A stretch of DNA of 37,778 bases from an uncultured Collinsella sp. (GTDB lineage: Bacteria > Actinomycetota > Coriobacteriia > Coriobacteriales > Coriobacteriaceae): positions 1-37,778 of the forward strand of contig CABUZK010000015.1 in assembly GCA_902496115.1 (NCBI GenBank), read 5' to 3'. The notes under the pieces are model-generated. The model did no database searches and was not told the origin of the DNA. It worked only from the letters and a program-made list of their open reading frames with translations. Shown here piece after piece: positions 7,172-14,392 of this stretch; within the stretch, counting starts at the first letter, position 1; the number at the start of each line of letters is the position of its first letter. The translations under genes and the position numbers were made by a program.

Positions 7172-9319
7172 TTACTTGCCCTGCACCATGGTGAGCGAGA
7201 TCTTCTTGCGGTCGCGATCGACCTTTTCAACCCACACCTTGACCGTGTCACCGACGCGCACCACGTCGCTGGGGTGCTTGACAAAGCGGTTGGCCAGTTT
7301 GGAGATGTGCACGAGGCCGTCCTGGTGCACGCCCACGTCGACGAAGGCGCCAAAGTCGACGACGTTGCGCACCGTGCCCTTGAGCTCCATGCCGGGTTCC
7401 AGGTCGTCGATGGAAAGCGCTGAGCGGCTAAAGACCACCTCGGGTGCGTCGTCGCGCGGGTCGCGGCCGGGCTTCTTGAGCTCGTTGACGATGTCGATGA
7501 GCGTGAGGGTGCCGCAGTTCAGGTCGCTTGCCAGCGCCGAGATGCTGCCCAGGCGGCGCTCGATGTCGGGCACGCCGCCGCGGCTGAGCTCGCTTGTTTT
7601 AACGCCGGCGCGTTCTAGGACGGCCGTGGCCACCTCGTAGCTTTCGGGGTGGACGCTCGTCGCGTCGAGCGGGTTCTTACCGCCACTAATGCGCAGGAAA
7701 CCCGCGGCGTTGAGGTATGCCTTGGGTCCCAGCTTGGGGACCTTCTTGAGCTGGCAGCGATCGGTAAAGGCGCCGTTTTCCTCGCGGTAGGCCACGATGT
7801 TTTTGGCCACGCTCGGCGTAATGCCCGATACGTATCCCAGCAAACTTGCGCTCGCGGTGTTTACGTCGACGCCCACGCGGTTGACGACGTCCTCCACCAC
7901 GTGGCCCAGGGTGCGTGAGAGCTCGGCCTGGTCAAGGTCGTGCTGGTACTGGCCCACGCCGATGGACTGGGGCGGAATCTTGACGAGCTCTGCCAGCGGG
8001 TCCTGCAGGCGGCGGCCCAGGCTCATGGCGCCACGCACGGTGACGTCCAGATCGGGATACTCCTGGCTGGCGAGCTCGGAGGCGGAGTACACCGACGCGC
8101 CGGCTTCGTTAACGATGGTGTAGCGAAGGCTGGGCGCCTGCTCGGCAATGAACTCCGAGACGACTTCCTCGGTCTCGCGGCTGGCGGTGCCGTTGCCGAT
8201 GACGATGGTGTTGACGCTGTCCTTTTTGACGAGGCGGGCGAGCTCGCGCTTGGTGCCGGCGACGTCGTGGCGCGGCTTGGCGGGATAGACCACGCCGTGG
8301 TCGAGCAGCTTGCCGGTCTCGTCCATGACGGCGACCTTGCAGCCGGTGCGGTAGCCCGGATCGAGCGCGAGCACGCGGGCGCCGCGCACGGGGCGTGCCG
8401 AGAGCAGGCCCTCGAGATTCTTGGCAAAGACATTGATGGCCTCGGTCTGCGCACGGACGGTGAGTTTGGCGCGGGCCTCGCGCTCCAGCGAGGGGGCCAT
8501 GAGGCGCTTGTAGCCGTCGGCGATGGCGGCGTCAAAGACGGGCGCGAAGACGCCCTGGCGTCGGGGCCAACGGCTGCCGAGGCGTGCCGTGGCGGCGGCG
8601 CCGTCGACGTTCACGCGCACGCGGAGCTTGCCCTCGCGCTCACCGCGGTCGATAGCCAGCACGCGGTGGTTGGGTATACGGCGCAGCGGCTCATCATAGC
8701 TGTAGTACGGCTCGTAGGGGGTCTTCTCGGTGGGGTCGGTGGCCTCGACGACGATGTCTGCGGTGTTTTGCGTAAAGGCACGCAGGTCGGCGACGTTCTC
8801 GGGGTCCTCGGCCACCGTCTCGGCCACGATGTCCGCCGCGCCGGCGAGCGCCTTCTCGGGCGTGTCGAAGCCGGCTTCCTCGTTGACGTATGCCGCGGCG
8901 GCGTCGAGCGCGCTGCCCTTGGCCGAGGCCTGCATGATGACCATGTTGGCAAGTGGCTCCAGGCCTGCCTCGCGGGCCTTCTGTGCGCGGGTCATGCGCT
9001 TTTTGCGGTAGGGCTTGTAGAGGTCCTCGACACGCTGGAGCTGCGTGGCCTCGCGAATTTGCTGTTCGAGCTCGGGCGTAAGTTTGCCCTGGGCGTCGAT
9101 GAGCAGAATGACGTCCTCTTTGCGCTGTTCAAGATTGCGCAGGTAGGACAGGCGCTCGTCGAGTGCGCGCAGGGCGACGTCGTCCATGCCGCCCGTGGCT
9201 TCCTTGCGGTAGCGCGAGATAAAGGGGATGGTGTTGCCCTCGTCGATGAGCTTGACGGCCGCCTCGATGTTGGCGGCCTTAAGGTTGAGCTCGCGGGCAA
9301 GCTGGGCGATAAGATCCAT
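7172..9319 (-). CDS. tex: Tex-family transcription accessory protein
   Basis: This 715-residue cytosolic nucleic-acid-binding protein matches Tex/YhgF. Domains in order are an N-terminal helical Tex region (NTIPFISRYRKEATGGMDD), a central segment (VEDLYKPYRKKRMTRAQKA), a YqgF/RNase H-like domain (VLALDPGYRTGCKVAV), a helix-hairpin-helix part (VDVNTASASLLGYVSGI) and a C-terminal S1 RNA-binding domain (GTVRNVVDFGAFVDVGVHQD). Length is in the family range. I chose the ATG at 9319 because AAGGAG lies six bases upstream and MDLIAQLARELN aligns with known N termini; the longer in-frame extension to 9406 has neither. It stands alone and converges on fsa. In other bacteria Tex affects transcription and toxin gene expression; its exact role is poorly defined. 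Confidence 0.95.
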   Translation of the reverse strand: MDLIAQLARELNLKAANIEAAVKLIDEGNTIPFISRYRKEATGGMDDVALRALDERLSYLRNLEQRKEDVILLIDAQGKLTPELEQQIREATQLQRVEDLYKPYRKKRMTRAQKAREAGLEPLANMVIMQASAKGSALDAAAAYVNEEAGFDTPEKALAGAADIVAETVAEDPENVADLRAFTQNTADIVVEATDPTEKTPYEPYYSYDEPLRRIPNHRVLAIDRGEREGKLRVRVNVDGAAATARLGSRWPRRQGVFAPVFDAAIADGYKRLMAPSLEREARAKLTVRAQTEAINVFAKNLEGLLSARPVRGARVLALDPGYRTGCKVAVMDETGKLLDHGVVYPAKPRHDVAGTKRELARLVKKDSVNTIVIGNGTASRETEEVVSEFIAEQAPSLRYTIVNEAGASVYSASELASQEYPDLDVTVRGAMSLGRRLQDPLAELVKIPPQSIGVGQYQHDLDQAELSRTLGHVVEDVVNRVGVDVNTASASLLGYVSGITPSVAKNIVAYREENGAFTDRCQLKKVPKLGPKAYLNAAGFLRISGGKNPLDATSVHPESYEVATAVLERAGVKTSELSRGGVPDIERRLGSISALASDLNCGTLTLIDIVNELKKPGRDPRDDAPEVVFSRSALSIDDLEPGMELKGTVRNVVDFGAFVDVGVHQDGLVHISKLANRFVKHPSDVVRVGDTVKVWVEKVDRDRKKISLTMVQGK

Positions 9320-9406
9320 GGGACTCCTTGCGTTTAAGGTGCGTTTGCAGCACAGGGCTACCAAGGATACCACCCGTCCCAAAAGGCTGTTTTGGGGCCG
9401 CGCCAT

Positions 9407-9556
9407 GAAAACGGCCTATCTACTACGTTTGAACCGTATTGGTCGACCATCCCCCGGTTTTCCGAAAATATGCAACCCGTCTACCTGCGGTTTTTATTTC
9501 GAGAAATTTGGCATGGTTGAGGGCGATCGGCTAAACGTAGTAGATAGGCGCGTTTC
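9407..9556. repeat. 150-bp palindromic element upstream of tex
   Basis: The arms 9407-9430 and 9533-9556 are complementary at 21 of 24 positions, with a perfect 16-bp core CCTATCTACTACGTTT / AAACGTAGTAGATAGG. The interior holds two small look-alike hairpins, TTTTCCGAAAA and ATTTCGAGAAAT, each followed by a similar stretch (TATGCAACC, TTGGCATGG), so the halves are related. It lies in the only long gene-free stretch of the window (9320-9732). The rest of that stretch is the tex leader (9320-9406), a terminator at 9625-9660 and about 70 bases with nothing recognisable. It may be a mobile palindromic repeat. Confidence 0.6.
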
Positions 9557-9624
9557 GTGGCGAACGAATCAAGCCGAGGTGCAAAATAGCCCCCCCGCTC
9601 CAGAAAAATCGTCGGCAAGGTAGC

Positions 9625-9660
9625 AAAATGCCCCGCGGGCAGGAGGCTGCTCGCGGGGCA
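9625..9660 (-). terminator. terminator of the SDR-MFS-Gfo operon
   Basis: The stem TGCCCCGCG (9630-9638) pairs with CGCGGGGCA (9652-9660). Read on the minus strand it is followed by a TTTT run (plus-strand AAAA at 9625-9628). It lies about 70 bases beyond the stop of the oxidoreductase gene that ends the operon. Confidence 0.75.
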
Positions 9661-9732
9661 AAGAAGAGGGGCTTGTTGGTGACGGACCGAAGGGTTCGGC
9701 ATGGGGCTTCTGCCGCGGTCGCTCTTAAGGCA

Positions 9733-10773
9733 TTACAGCTCGACGAGCTGACCGGTCTCGGCGGCCTCCTTGATAGCGTTGAGAAGCGTGAGCGTCTTAA
9801 CGTTGTCGGCGGGGGTCACGACGGGCTCGACCTCGCGGCGGACAACCTTCACAAAGTGCTTGAGCTGCATCTTGTGCGGCAGTGCCGGGTCGACGGCCGG
9901 AATCTCCATCTGCAGCGGCTTGTGCCAGTTAGAGGCGCCGTCGTAGGAGAACTGGTGCAGGCGGGGCAGCGACAGGGCGCCCTTAGTGCCGCCGATAAAG
10001 TAGGCGTCGGCGTCGAAGGGGCGGTACTGCGGATCCTCGCGGGCGGTGGCCTCCCAGTTCCAGGGGCTGGCGGTGGCGTCGGAGATGGTCATGCTTGCGA
10101 GCGCGCCATCGGCAAAACGGACGTTGACCACGGCGGAGTCCTCGGTCTCAAAACCGCGGGCGGCGCTGGACTGCATACCCTGGACGGCAACAGGCTCGCC
10201 CAGCAGATAGCGGAGCAGGTCGACGTCGTGAACCAGGTTGACCAGGATCGGGCCGGCACCCTTCTTGCGGCGCCACTCGACATCGAAATACTCGTCATTC
10301 TTATAGATCATGTAGTGGAAGCTCGACACGGTGAGCTTGCCCAGCTCGCCGGACTCGATGATCTCCTTGGCCTTGTTGACGAAGGGGTTGTGGCGACGGT
10401 GCTGACCTACGAGCACGGGCACGCCGGCGGTCTCGGCCTCGGCGGCGAAGGCCTGGGCATCCTCGAGATCGTTGGAGATCGGCTTTTCGATCAACGGCAC
10501 GATATTGCGCTTCACAGCCTCGCGGGCAACGCCCAGGTGCAAGTCGTTGGGGGTGGCGATAATGACGGCCTCGGGTTTGACCTCGTCCATCATCTGAGCG
10601 GGATCGGTGTAAAACGGCACGCCGGCGGCCTCGGCCGTGGCGCGAGCGCCCTCAAAGGCGTCGGCGATGGCGACGAGTTCGGCCTCGGGTTCCTCGGTGA
10701 CAAAGCGGATGTGGTTGCGGCCCATGGCGCCGGCGCCGATAACGGCAATGCGGACGGGGTTGAGCTCAGACAT
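9733..10773 (-). CDS. Gfo/Idh/MocA-family NAD(P)-dependent oxidoreductase
   Basis: This 346-residue cytosolic dehydrogenase probably oxidises a sugar, polyol or inositol-like compound. The N-terminal Rossmann fold begins RIAVIGAGAMGRNHIRF. The family hallmark EKPIS carries Lys97, and the catalytic HD pair is in ILVNLVHDVDLLRYL. The C-terminal half is the usual alpha/beta dimerisation domain. The ATG at 10773 follows AAGGAGTCGAA. It is the third gene of an operon after an SDR dehydrogenase and an MFS carrier, so the three probably import and oxidise one substrate in two steps. The substrate is not identifiable from sequence alone; myo-inositol dehydrogenase-like enzymes are the nearest general comparison. 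Confidence 0.87.
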   Translation of the reverse strand: MSELNPVRIAVIGAGAMGRNHIRFVTEEPEAELVAIADAFEGARATAEAAGVPFYTDPAQMMDEVKPEAVIIATPNDLHLGVAREAVKRNIVPLIEKPISNDLEDAQAFAAEAETAGVPVLVGQHRRHNPFVNKAKEIIESGELGKLTVSSFHYMIYKNDEYFDVEWRRKKGAGPILVNLVHDVDLLRYLLGEPVAVQGMQSSAARGFETEDSAVVNVRFADGALASMTISDATASPWNWEATAREDPQYRPFDADAYFIGGTKGALSLPRLHQFSYDGASNWHKPLQMEIPAVDPALPHKMQLKHFVKVVRREVEPVVTPADNVKTLTLLNAIKEAAETGQLVEL

Positions 10774-10802
10774 TTCGACTCCTTAATACTGGTGACCGGT
10801 GG

Positions 10803-10835
10803 GATGCGACAAAGGGGCTGTCCCTTTGTCGCATC
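10803..10835. repeat. perfect GTGACAAAGGG-type palindrome inside the operon
   Basis: GATGCGACAAAGGG (10803-10816) and CCCTTTGTCGCATC (10822-10835) pair perfectly over 14 bp with a five-base loop. It sits between the MFS and Gfo genes, so it would fold in the polycistronic mRNA and could lower expression of the last gene or protect the upstream part. It is the best copy of a motif family scattered through the window. Confidence 0.8.
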
Positions 10836-10842
10836 GGTAAAA

Positions 10843-12099
10843 CTAGGCGGACTTCTTCTTGCTGTCGGAGACCATCATGTAGACGGTGAGCACGACGGCG
10901 ATGGCGGCGATCACAATGGCGCCGTAGAAGGACTGCTGGTAGGCGGCGCTGCCGGCCTCGGCGTGATACAGCACGGCGGTGATGGGCTGGCTGATCCAGG
11001 TGGAAGCGGCATAACCCAAAAACATGATGCCGTAGTTGACGCCGATGTTGCTGGTGCCAAAGGCGCCACCGGTGAGCGGCGGGTAGATGACGAGCAGAGC
11101 GCCAAAGCTAAAGCCGAGCAGGGCGAGCGCCACAAAGAACATGCTCTGCGTAAAGCTCATCGACATGATGACGAGTGCGACGATGGTGACGACAAGGCTG
11201 ATGAGCAGCGACTTATAGGCGCCGAGCTTGTCGATGATCTGGCCAAAGGACAGACGGCCGACCAGGTTGGCGCAGGTGTTGACGGAGACGACCACGCCGC
11301 CGAGGGCGACGGCCGCGGCGCTCGTGGGGTCGGCGAAGAGCTGGACGGCGGCGATGGAGGCAACCTTGCCCACGAGCAGGGTGCCCGCGGTGGCGGCAAA
11401 GGCGAAGGTGACGATGAGGACCCAGAAGCGCGGGGTCTTGACCATCTCGCCCGGGGTGAGGTCGCCGAAGGTGCCGGCATGTGCGCCACCCTTGGGGGCC
11501 TCGAAGCCCTCGGGCAGCCAGCCGGCCTCGGGGGCCTTCAGGAACAGGGCGGAGGCGGCGATTGTCACAAAGAAAATGACGCCGAGCGCCTTAAGGGCGC
11601 CAAAGATGCCCAGGCTCGGGATGAGCAGCGAGGCGAGCACCGGGGACAGCACGGCGGGGCCGGCGGTCGAAGCGGCCAGGGTGATGCCGGAGGCGAGACC
11701 CTTCTTGTCGATGAACCACTTTTGGCCGGTGGTGAGCGCCGGGTTGTAGCCCAGGCCGTTGCCGATGGCGGCGACGAGCGAGAACCACAGGTAGAACTGC
11801 CACGGCTCGGTGACGGTACCGGACATGAACCAGCCCAGGCCGTAGCACACGGCGGCGGCGATCACGACGTTGCGCGGGCCGATCTTATCGGAGATGCGGC
11901 CGGCGAAGATGCCCGTCACGGCCATGATGGTCTGAAAGACCGGGAAGGCCCAGGTAAGAGTGCTGGACCACTCGGGGTAGACGGCGAGCAGGTTCTTGCT
12001 CACGACGGAATACAGCGCGATGGAGCTGATGAAGAACATGGTGACGCACGCGGCGGAAAGCACGACGGCGCGACCCTTGTTGGAGTTGGTGGAAGCCAT
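10843..12099 (-). CDS. OFA-type MFS transporter
   Basis: This 418-residue inner-membrane carrier has about 12 hydrophobic segments and the style of the oxalate/formate antiporter (OFA) branch of the major facilitator superfamily. Supporting segments are FQTIMAVTGIFAGRISDKIGPR (an MFS loop with the DKxG core), GNGLGYNPALTTGQKWFIDKKGLASG and LVIYPPLTGGAFG. It begins at an ATG preceded by AAAGAG, a moderate binding site. It lies between the SDR and Gfo/Idh/MocA genes on the same strand, so it probably carries their substrate or exchanges substrate for product. The OFA branch moves small carboxylates, but that does not fix the substrate here. Confidence 0.85.
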   Translation of the reverse strand: MASTNSNKGRAVVLSAACVTMFFISSIALYSVVSKNLLAVYPEWSSTLTWAFPVFQTIMAVTGIFAGRISDKIGPRNVVIAAAVCYGLGWFMSGTVTEPWQFYLWFSLVAAIGNGLGYNPALTTGQKWFIDKKGLASGITLAASTAGPAVLSPVLASLLIPSLGIFGALKALGVIFFVTIAASALFLKAPEAGWLPEGFEAPKGGAHAGTFGDLTPGEMVKTPRFWVLIVTFAFAATAGTLLVGKVASIAAVQLFADPTSAAAVALGGVVVSVNTCANLVGRLSFGQIIDKLGAYKSLLISLVVTIVALVIMSMSFTQSMFFVALALLGFSFGALLVIYPPLTGGAFGTSNIGVNYGIMFLGYAASTWISQPITAVLYHAEAGSAAYQQSFYGAIVIAAIAVVLTVYMMVSDSKKKSA

Positions 12100-12165
12100 T
12101 GGACTCTTTCTAATCGATACGGGGGAGGAACAGGCGTGTCTGCGGGTCCTCCCTGTCGGGTTGGT

Positions 12166-13047
12166 TTACTGGTCAGTCGGCTTGGCGACGCCGGACTCAT
12201 CGGACCAGAGCTCGACACCCTTGTTCTTAAGGTAGTTGTCGGCATAGGCGCGACGGCCGCCGGGCTTGGCGGTGAGGTCGCCCATCATGTTGGAGAAGCC
12301 GCCGTCGACCTTGATGGCGTCGCCGGTGGTAAAGTCCGAGCGCTTGGACGCCAGGAACATGACGGCGTTGGCGATATCGCTGACCTCGCCGATGCGGCGC
12401 GTGGCGATCAGGCGGCTGCGGCTCTTTTCGACCTCGGGGTCGGCGTAGAAGTTGGCCGACATCGGGGTCTTAACGAAGCAAGGCTCGACGCAGTTGGAGC
12501 GGACGCCGTAGGGGCCCCATTCGGCAGCCAGCATCTTGGACATCATGTTGACGCCCGCCTTGGTGGAGCTGTACACGCCCGAGAACGTCTCGGGGGAGTG
12601 GCTGGCAACGGTCGAGATGTGCACCAGGCGGCCCTGGCCGGCCTTGATCATCTCGCGACCAAAGCGCTGCGAGGTGATGAAGTAACCGGTGAGGTTGACG
12701 TTGAGCACCTGCTCCCAGTCGCTCAGCGGCAGGTCTTCCATGGCGGCGAAGCGCAGGATGCCGGCGGTGTTGACGAGAACGTCGATGCGGCCGAAGTCGC
12801 GGATCGTGGCGTCGACGGCGGCCTGAACCTCGGCCTCGTCGGTAGCGTTCATCTTGTAGCCATCGGCGTGGATGCCAAACTCGGCGGCGAGGTCGGCGGC
12901 AGCGGCCTTGACCTTTTCCTCGTCCAGATCGAGCAGGACGACGTTGGCGCCGTTGCGGGCGAACTCGCGGCAAATCTCGACGCCCATACCGCCGAGCGCG
13001 CCAGTCACGGCGCAGACATCGCCCTCGAGCTTAAGCCAGTTGCTCAT
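12166..13047 (-). CDS. short-chain dehydrogenase/reductase (SDR)
   Basis: This 293-residue NAD(P)-dependent dehydrogenase has the classical SDR pattern: cofactor motif TGALGGMG near residue 15, the NTAG segment, a catalytic Ser in HISTVASHS, and catalytic Tyr159/Lys163 in VYSSTKAG. It ends in the typical DGAIKVDGG-like segment (GDAIKVDGGFSN). A 30-residue C-terminal extension beyond the usual end is noteworthy. The ATG at 13047 follows AAGGGAAGTTCCT. It is the first gene of an operon with the MFS and Gfo/Idh/MocA genes, divergent from a LysR gene that probably controls it. Polyol or sugar-acid oxidation is a reasonable inference; a steroid or bile-acid substrate is possible but has no direct support. 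Confidence 0.9.
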   Translation of the reverse strand: MSNWLKLEGDVCAVTGALGGMGVEICREFARNGANVVLLDLDEEKVKAAAADLAAEFGIHADGYKMNATDEAEVQAAVDATIRDFGRIDVLVNTAGILRFAAMEDLPLSDWEQVLNVNLTGYFITSQRFGREMIKAGQGRLVHISTVASHSPETFSGVYSSTKAGVNMMSKMLAAEWGPYGVRSNCVEPCFVKTPMSANFYADPEVEKSRSRLIATRRIGEVSDIANAVMFLASKRSDFTTGDAIKVDGGFSNMMGDLTAKPGGRRAYADNYLKNKGVELWSDESGVAKPTDQ

Positions 13048-13116
13048 AGGAACTTCCCTTCTTGTGCCTCCCGGTGGGTCGCTCCCGTTAACCGACCCAC
13101 GTGGTTTTTGCTGGTT

Positions 13117-13145
13117 ATCGTATGCTTTGCATTTGCGCAGGTGAA
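13117..13145 (-). promoter_or_regulatory. candidate promoter of the SDR-MFS-Gfo operon
   Basis: On the minus strand TTCACC (plus 13140-13145) and TACGAT (plus 13117-13122) are spaced by 17 bases, a fair sigma-70 match. Transcription would start about 60 bases before the SDR gene. A hairpin GTGGGTCG/CGACCCAC at 13074-13100 lies in the predicted leader. Confidence 0.35.
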
Positions 13146-13203
13146 TTGCATATTTGTTAGAATGGCGTTAATCGTAGGTTTACACTGTGCGATGCAGTTT
13201 ATT

Positions 13204-13213
13204 CTCAATTGAG
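13204..13213. promoter_or_regulatory. candidate LysR operator palindrome
   Basis: CTCAATTGAG is a perfect ten-base palindrome in AT-rich DNA between the divergent SDR operon and LysR gene. LysR regulators bind imperfect dyads in such positions. The assignment rests only on place and symmetry. Confidence 0.3.
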
Positions 13214-13280
13214 CGCGTGACCTGCGAAAACAACCCCCTATGGCACCATGTGGCCACGGGCGCGAAAACGGGAGATTGAC

Positions 13281-14159
13281 GTGTACGATCGACGACTTGA
13301 GGCCATATCGGCCGCCGCGGAGCTGGGAAGCTTCTCGCGTGCGGCGGCAAAATTGCGCGTGTCGACCCCGGCGCTCGTCAAACAGGTGTCGGGATTTGAG
13401 GCCGAATTTGGTATCACGTTGTTCGAGCGCTCGCATTCGGGTGTTAAGGTGACGCCGGCGGGCGCTCTGCTGGTGGATGACGCGCGCTCGATCATGCGGC
13501 AGTCCGAGGACGCGCTGCGCCGCGCCCGACGCGCGGCGGGCGATGGCGGTGCCGTGCGCCTGGGTGTGTCGATGATGTGCCCGGGGCGCCAAACGCTTTC
13601 GATGTGGACGGGCATCCACGATCTGGAGCCGTCGCTGCGATTTGAGATTGTGCCGGTAAGCGACCTCTACGACGAGCGCGAGACCGTCATGCGCAGCTTG
13701 GGCCGCGAGGTCGATGTGGTGCAGTCGAGTTTTTCTACCCCACGCTGGGGCGACGCCTGCCAAAAGCTCCGCATCGTTAACGTGCCGTTTTATATCGACC
13801 TGCCGCGCACGAGTACGTTGGCGCGCAAGAATCGCATCACGGTTGCCGACTTGGAGGGCATGCGTCTGCGCGTGCTGCGTCACGGCAACGATGCCATGGA
13901 CAGCCTGCGCATCGACCTGTTGGCCGACGGCGGCGTGGACGTGATCGATGTGGATAGCTTCGACTTTGCGCTCTTTAACGAGGCGGAGGAAAAGGGCGAC
14001 GCGGTGCTCACCTGCGGCGCATGGTCGGGGGTGCACCCGGCCTTTGTGGGCGTACCGTTCCTGTGCGGCCGCGAGGTGCCGGTCTTTCTGCACTACCCGC
14101 TCGAGCCCACCCTCCAAGTCCAAAAATTCGTCAACGCCATGGCCCAACTTCTCAAGTAG
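13281..14159 (+). CDS. LysR-family transcriptional regulator
   Basis: This 292-residue regulator has an N-terminal winged helix-turn-helix (RLEAISAAAELGSFSRAAAK, then STPALVKQVSGFEAEFGITLF) and a periplasmic-binding-protein-like effector domain (about residues 90-290). I chose the GTG at 13281: GGGAG at 13270-13274 is six bases upstream and the product starts immediately before the recognition domain, as usual in LysR proteins. The ATG at 13248 lacks a binding site. Its divergent position makes the SDR-MFS-Gfo operon the likely target, with a pathway intermediate as coinducer. The helix-turn-helix reads ALVKQVSGFEAEFG where most relatives have a SxQIxxLE-type pattern, a mild divergence. Confidence 0.88.
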   Translation: MYDRRLEAISAAAELGSFSRAAAKLRVSTPALVKQVSGFEAEFGITLFERSHSGVKVTPAGALLVDDARSIMRQSEDALRRARRAAGDGGAVRLGVSMMCPGRQTLSMWTGIHDLEPSLRFEIVPVSDLYDERETVMRSLGREVDVVQSSFSTPRWGDACQKLRIVNVPFYIDLPRTSTLARKNRITVADLEGMRLRVLRHGNDAMDSLRIDLLADGGVDVIDVDSFDFALFNEAEEKGDAVLTCGAWSGVHPAFVGVPFLCGREVPVFLHYPLEPTLQVQKFVNAMAQLLK

Positions 14160-14195
14160 CTCATTTGGGACGGGTTTTTGACTCCTTACAAAATG

Positions 14196-14221
14196 AGGCC
14201 CTGGCCAAATGGCCAGGGCCT
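14196..14221 (+). terminator. hairpin after the LysR gene
   Basis: AGGCCCTGGCC (14196-14206) and GGCCAGGGCCT (14211-14221) pair perfectly with loop AAAT. The downstream T content is modest (CACCACTTCTTTTC), so this is a plausible rather than ideal terminator. Confidence 0.65.
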
Positions 14222-14262
14222 CACCACTTCTTTTCAGGCTGCGAGAAAAGACTGTGTGCGTA

Positions 14263-14366
14263 GGACCTCCCCGAGGGAGACGGGGTGTTTGCTCCGCGCG
14301 CAGTTTCGCAGCGAAGCGAGAATGTTTGAGCACGGAGTAAACACCCCGTCTCCCTCGGGGAGGTCC
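14263..14366. repeat. 34-bp inverted repeats, GC-rich intergenic element
   Basis: The arms 14263-14296 and 14333-14366 (each containing CCCCGAGGGAGACGGGGTG or its complement) pair at 33 of 34 positions. The 36-base interior includes TTCGCAGCGAA, itself a hairpin. It lies between the convergent LysR and ABC exporter genes, in addition to the separate hairpin at 14196. It could be a mobile palindrome or a second terminator for the exporter operon; it has no T run. Confidence 0.7.
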
Positions 14367-14392
14367 GTTGGGAGCGTAGGGGCTGTTTTGAG

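Noticed and set aside
9628..13212. A 1194-codon open frame on the plus strand
   Set aside because: It runs antisense through the Gfo, MFS and SDR genes, has a Gly/Asp/His-rich composition typical of antisense frames in GC-rich DNA, and lacks a ribosome binding site.
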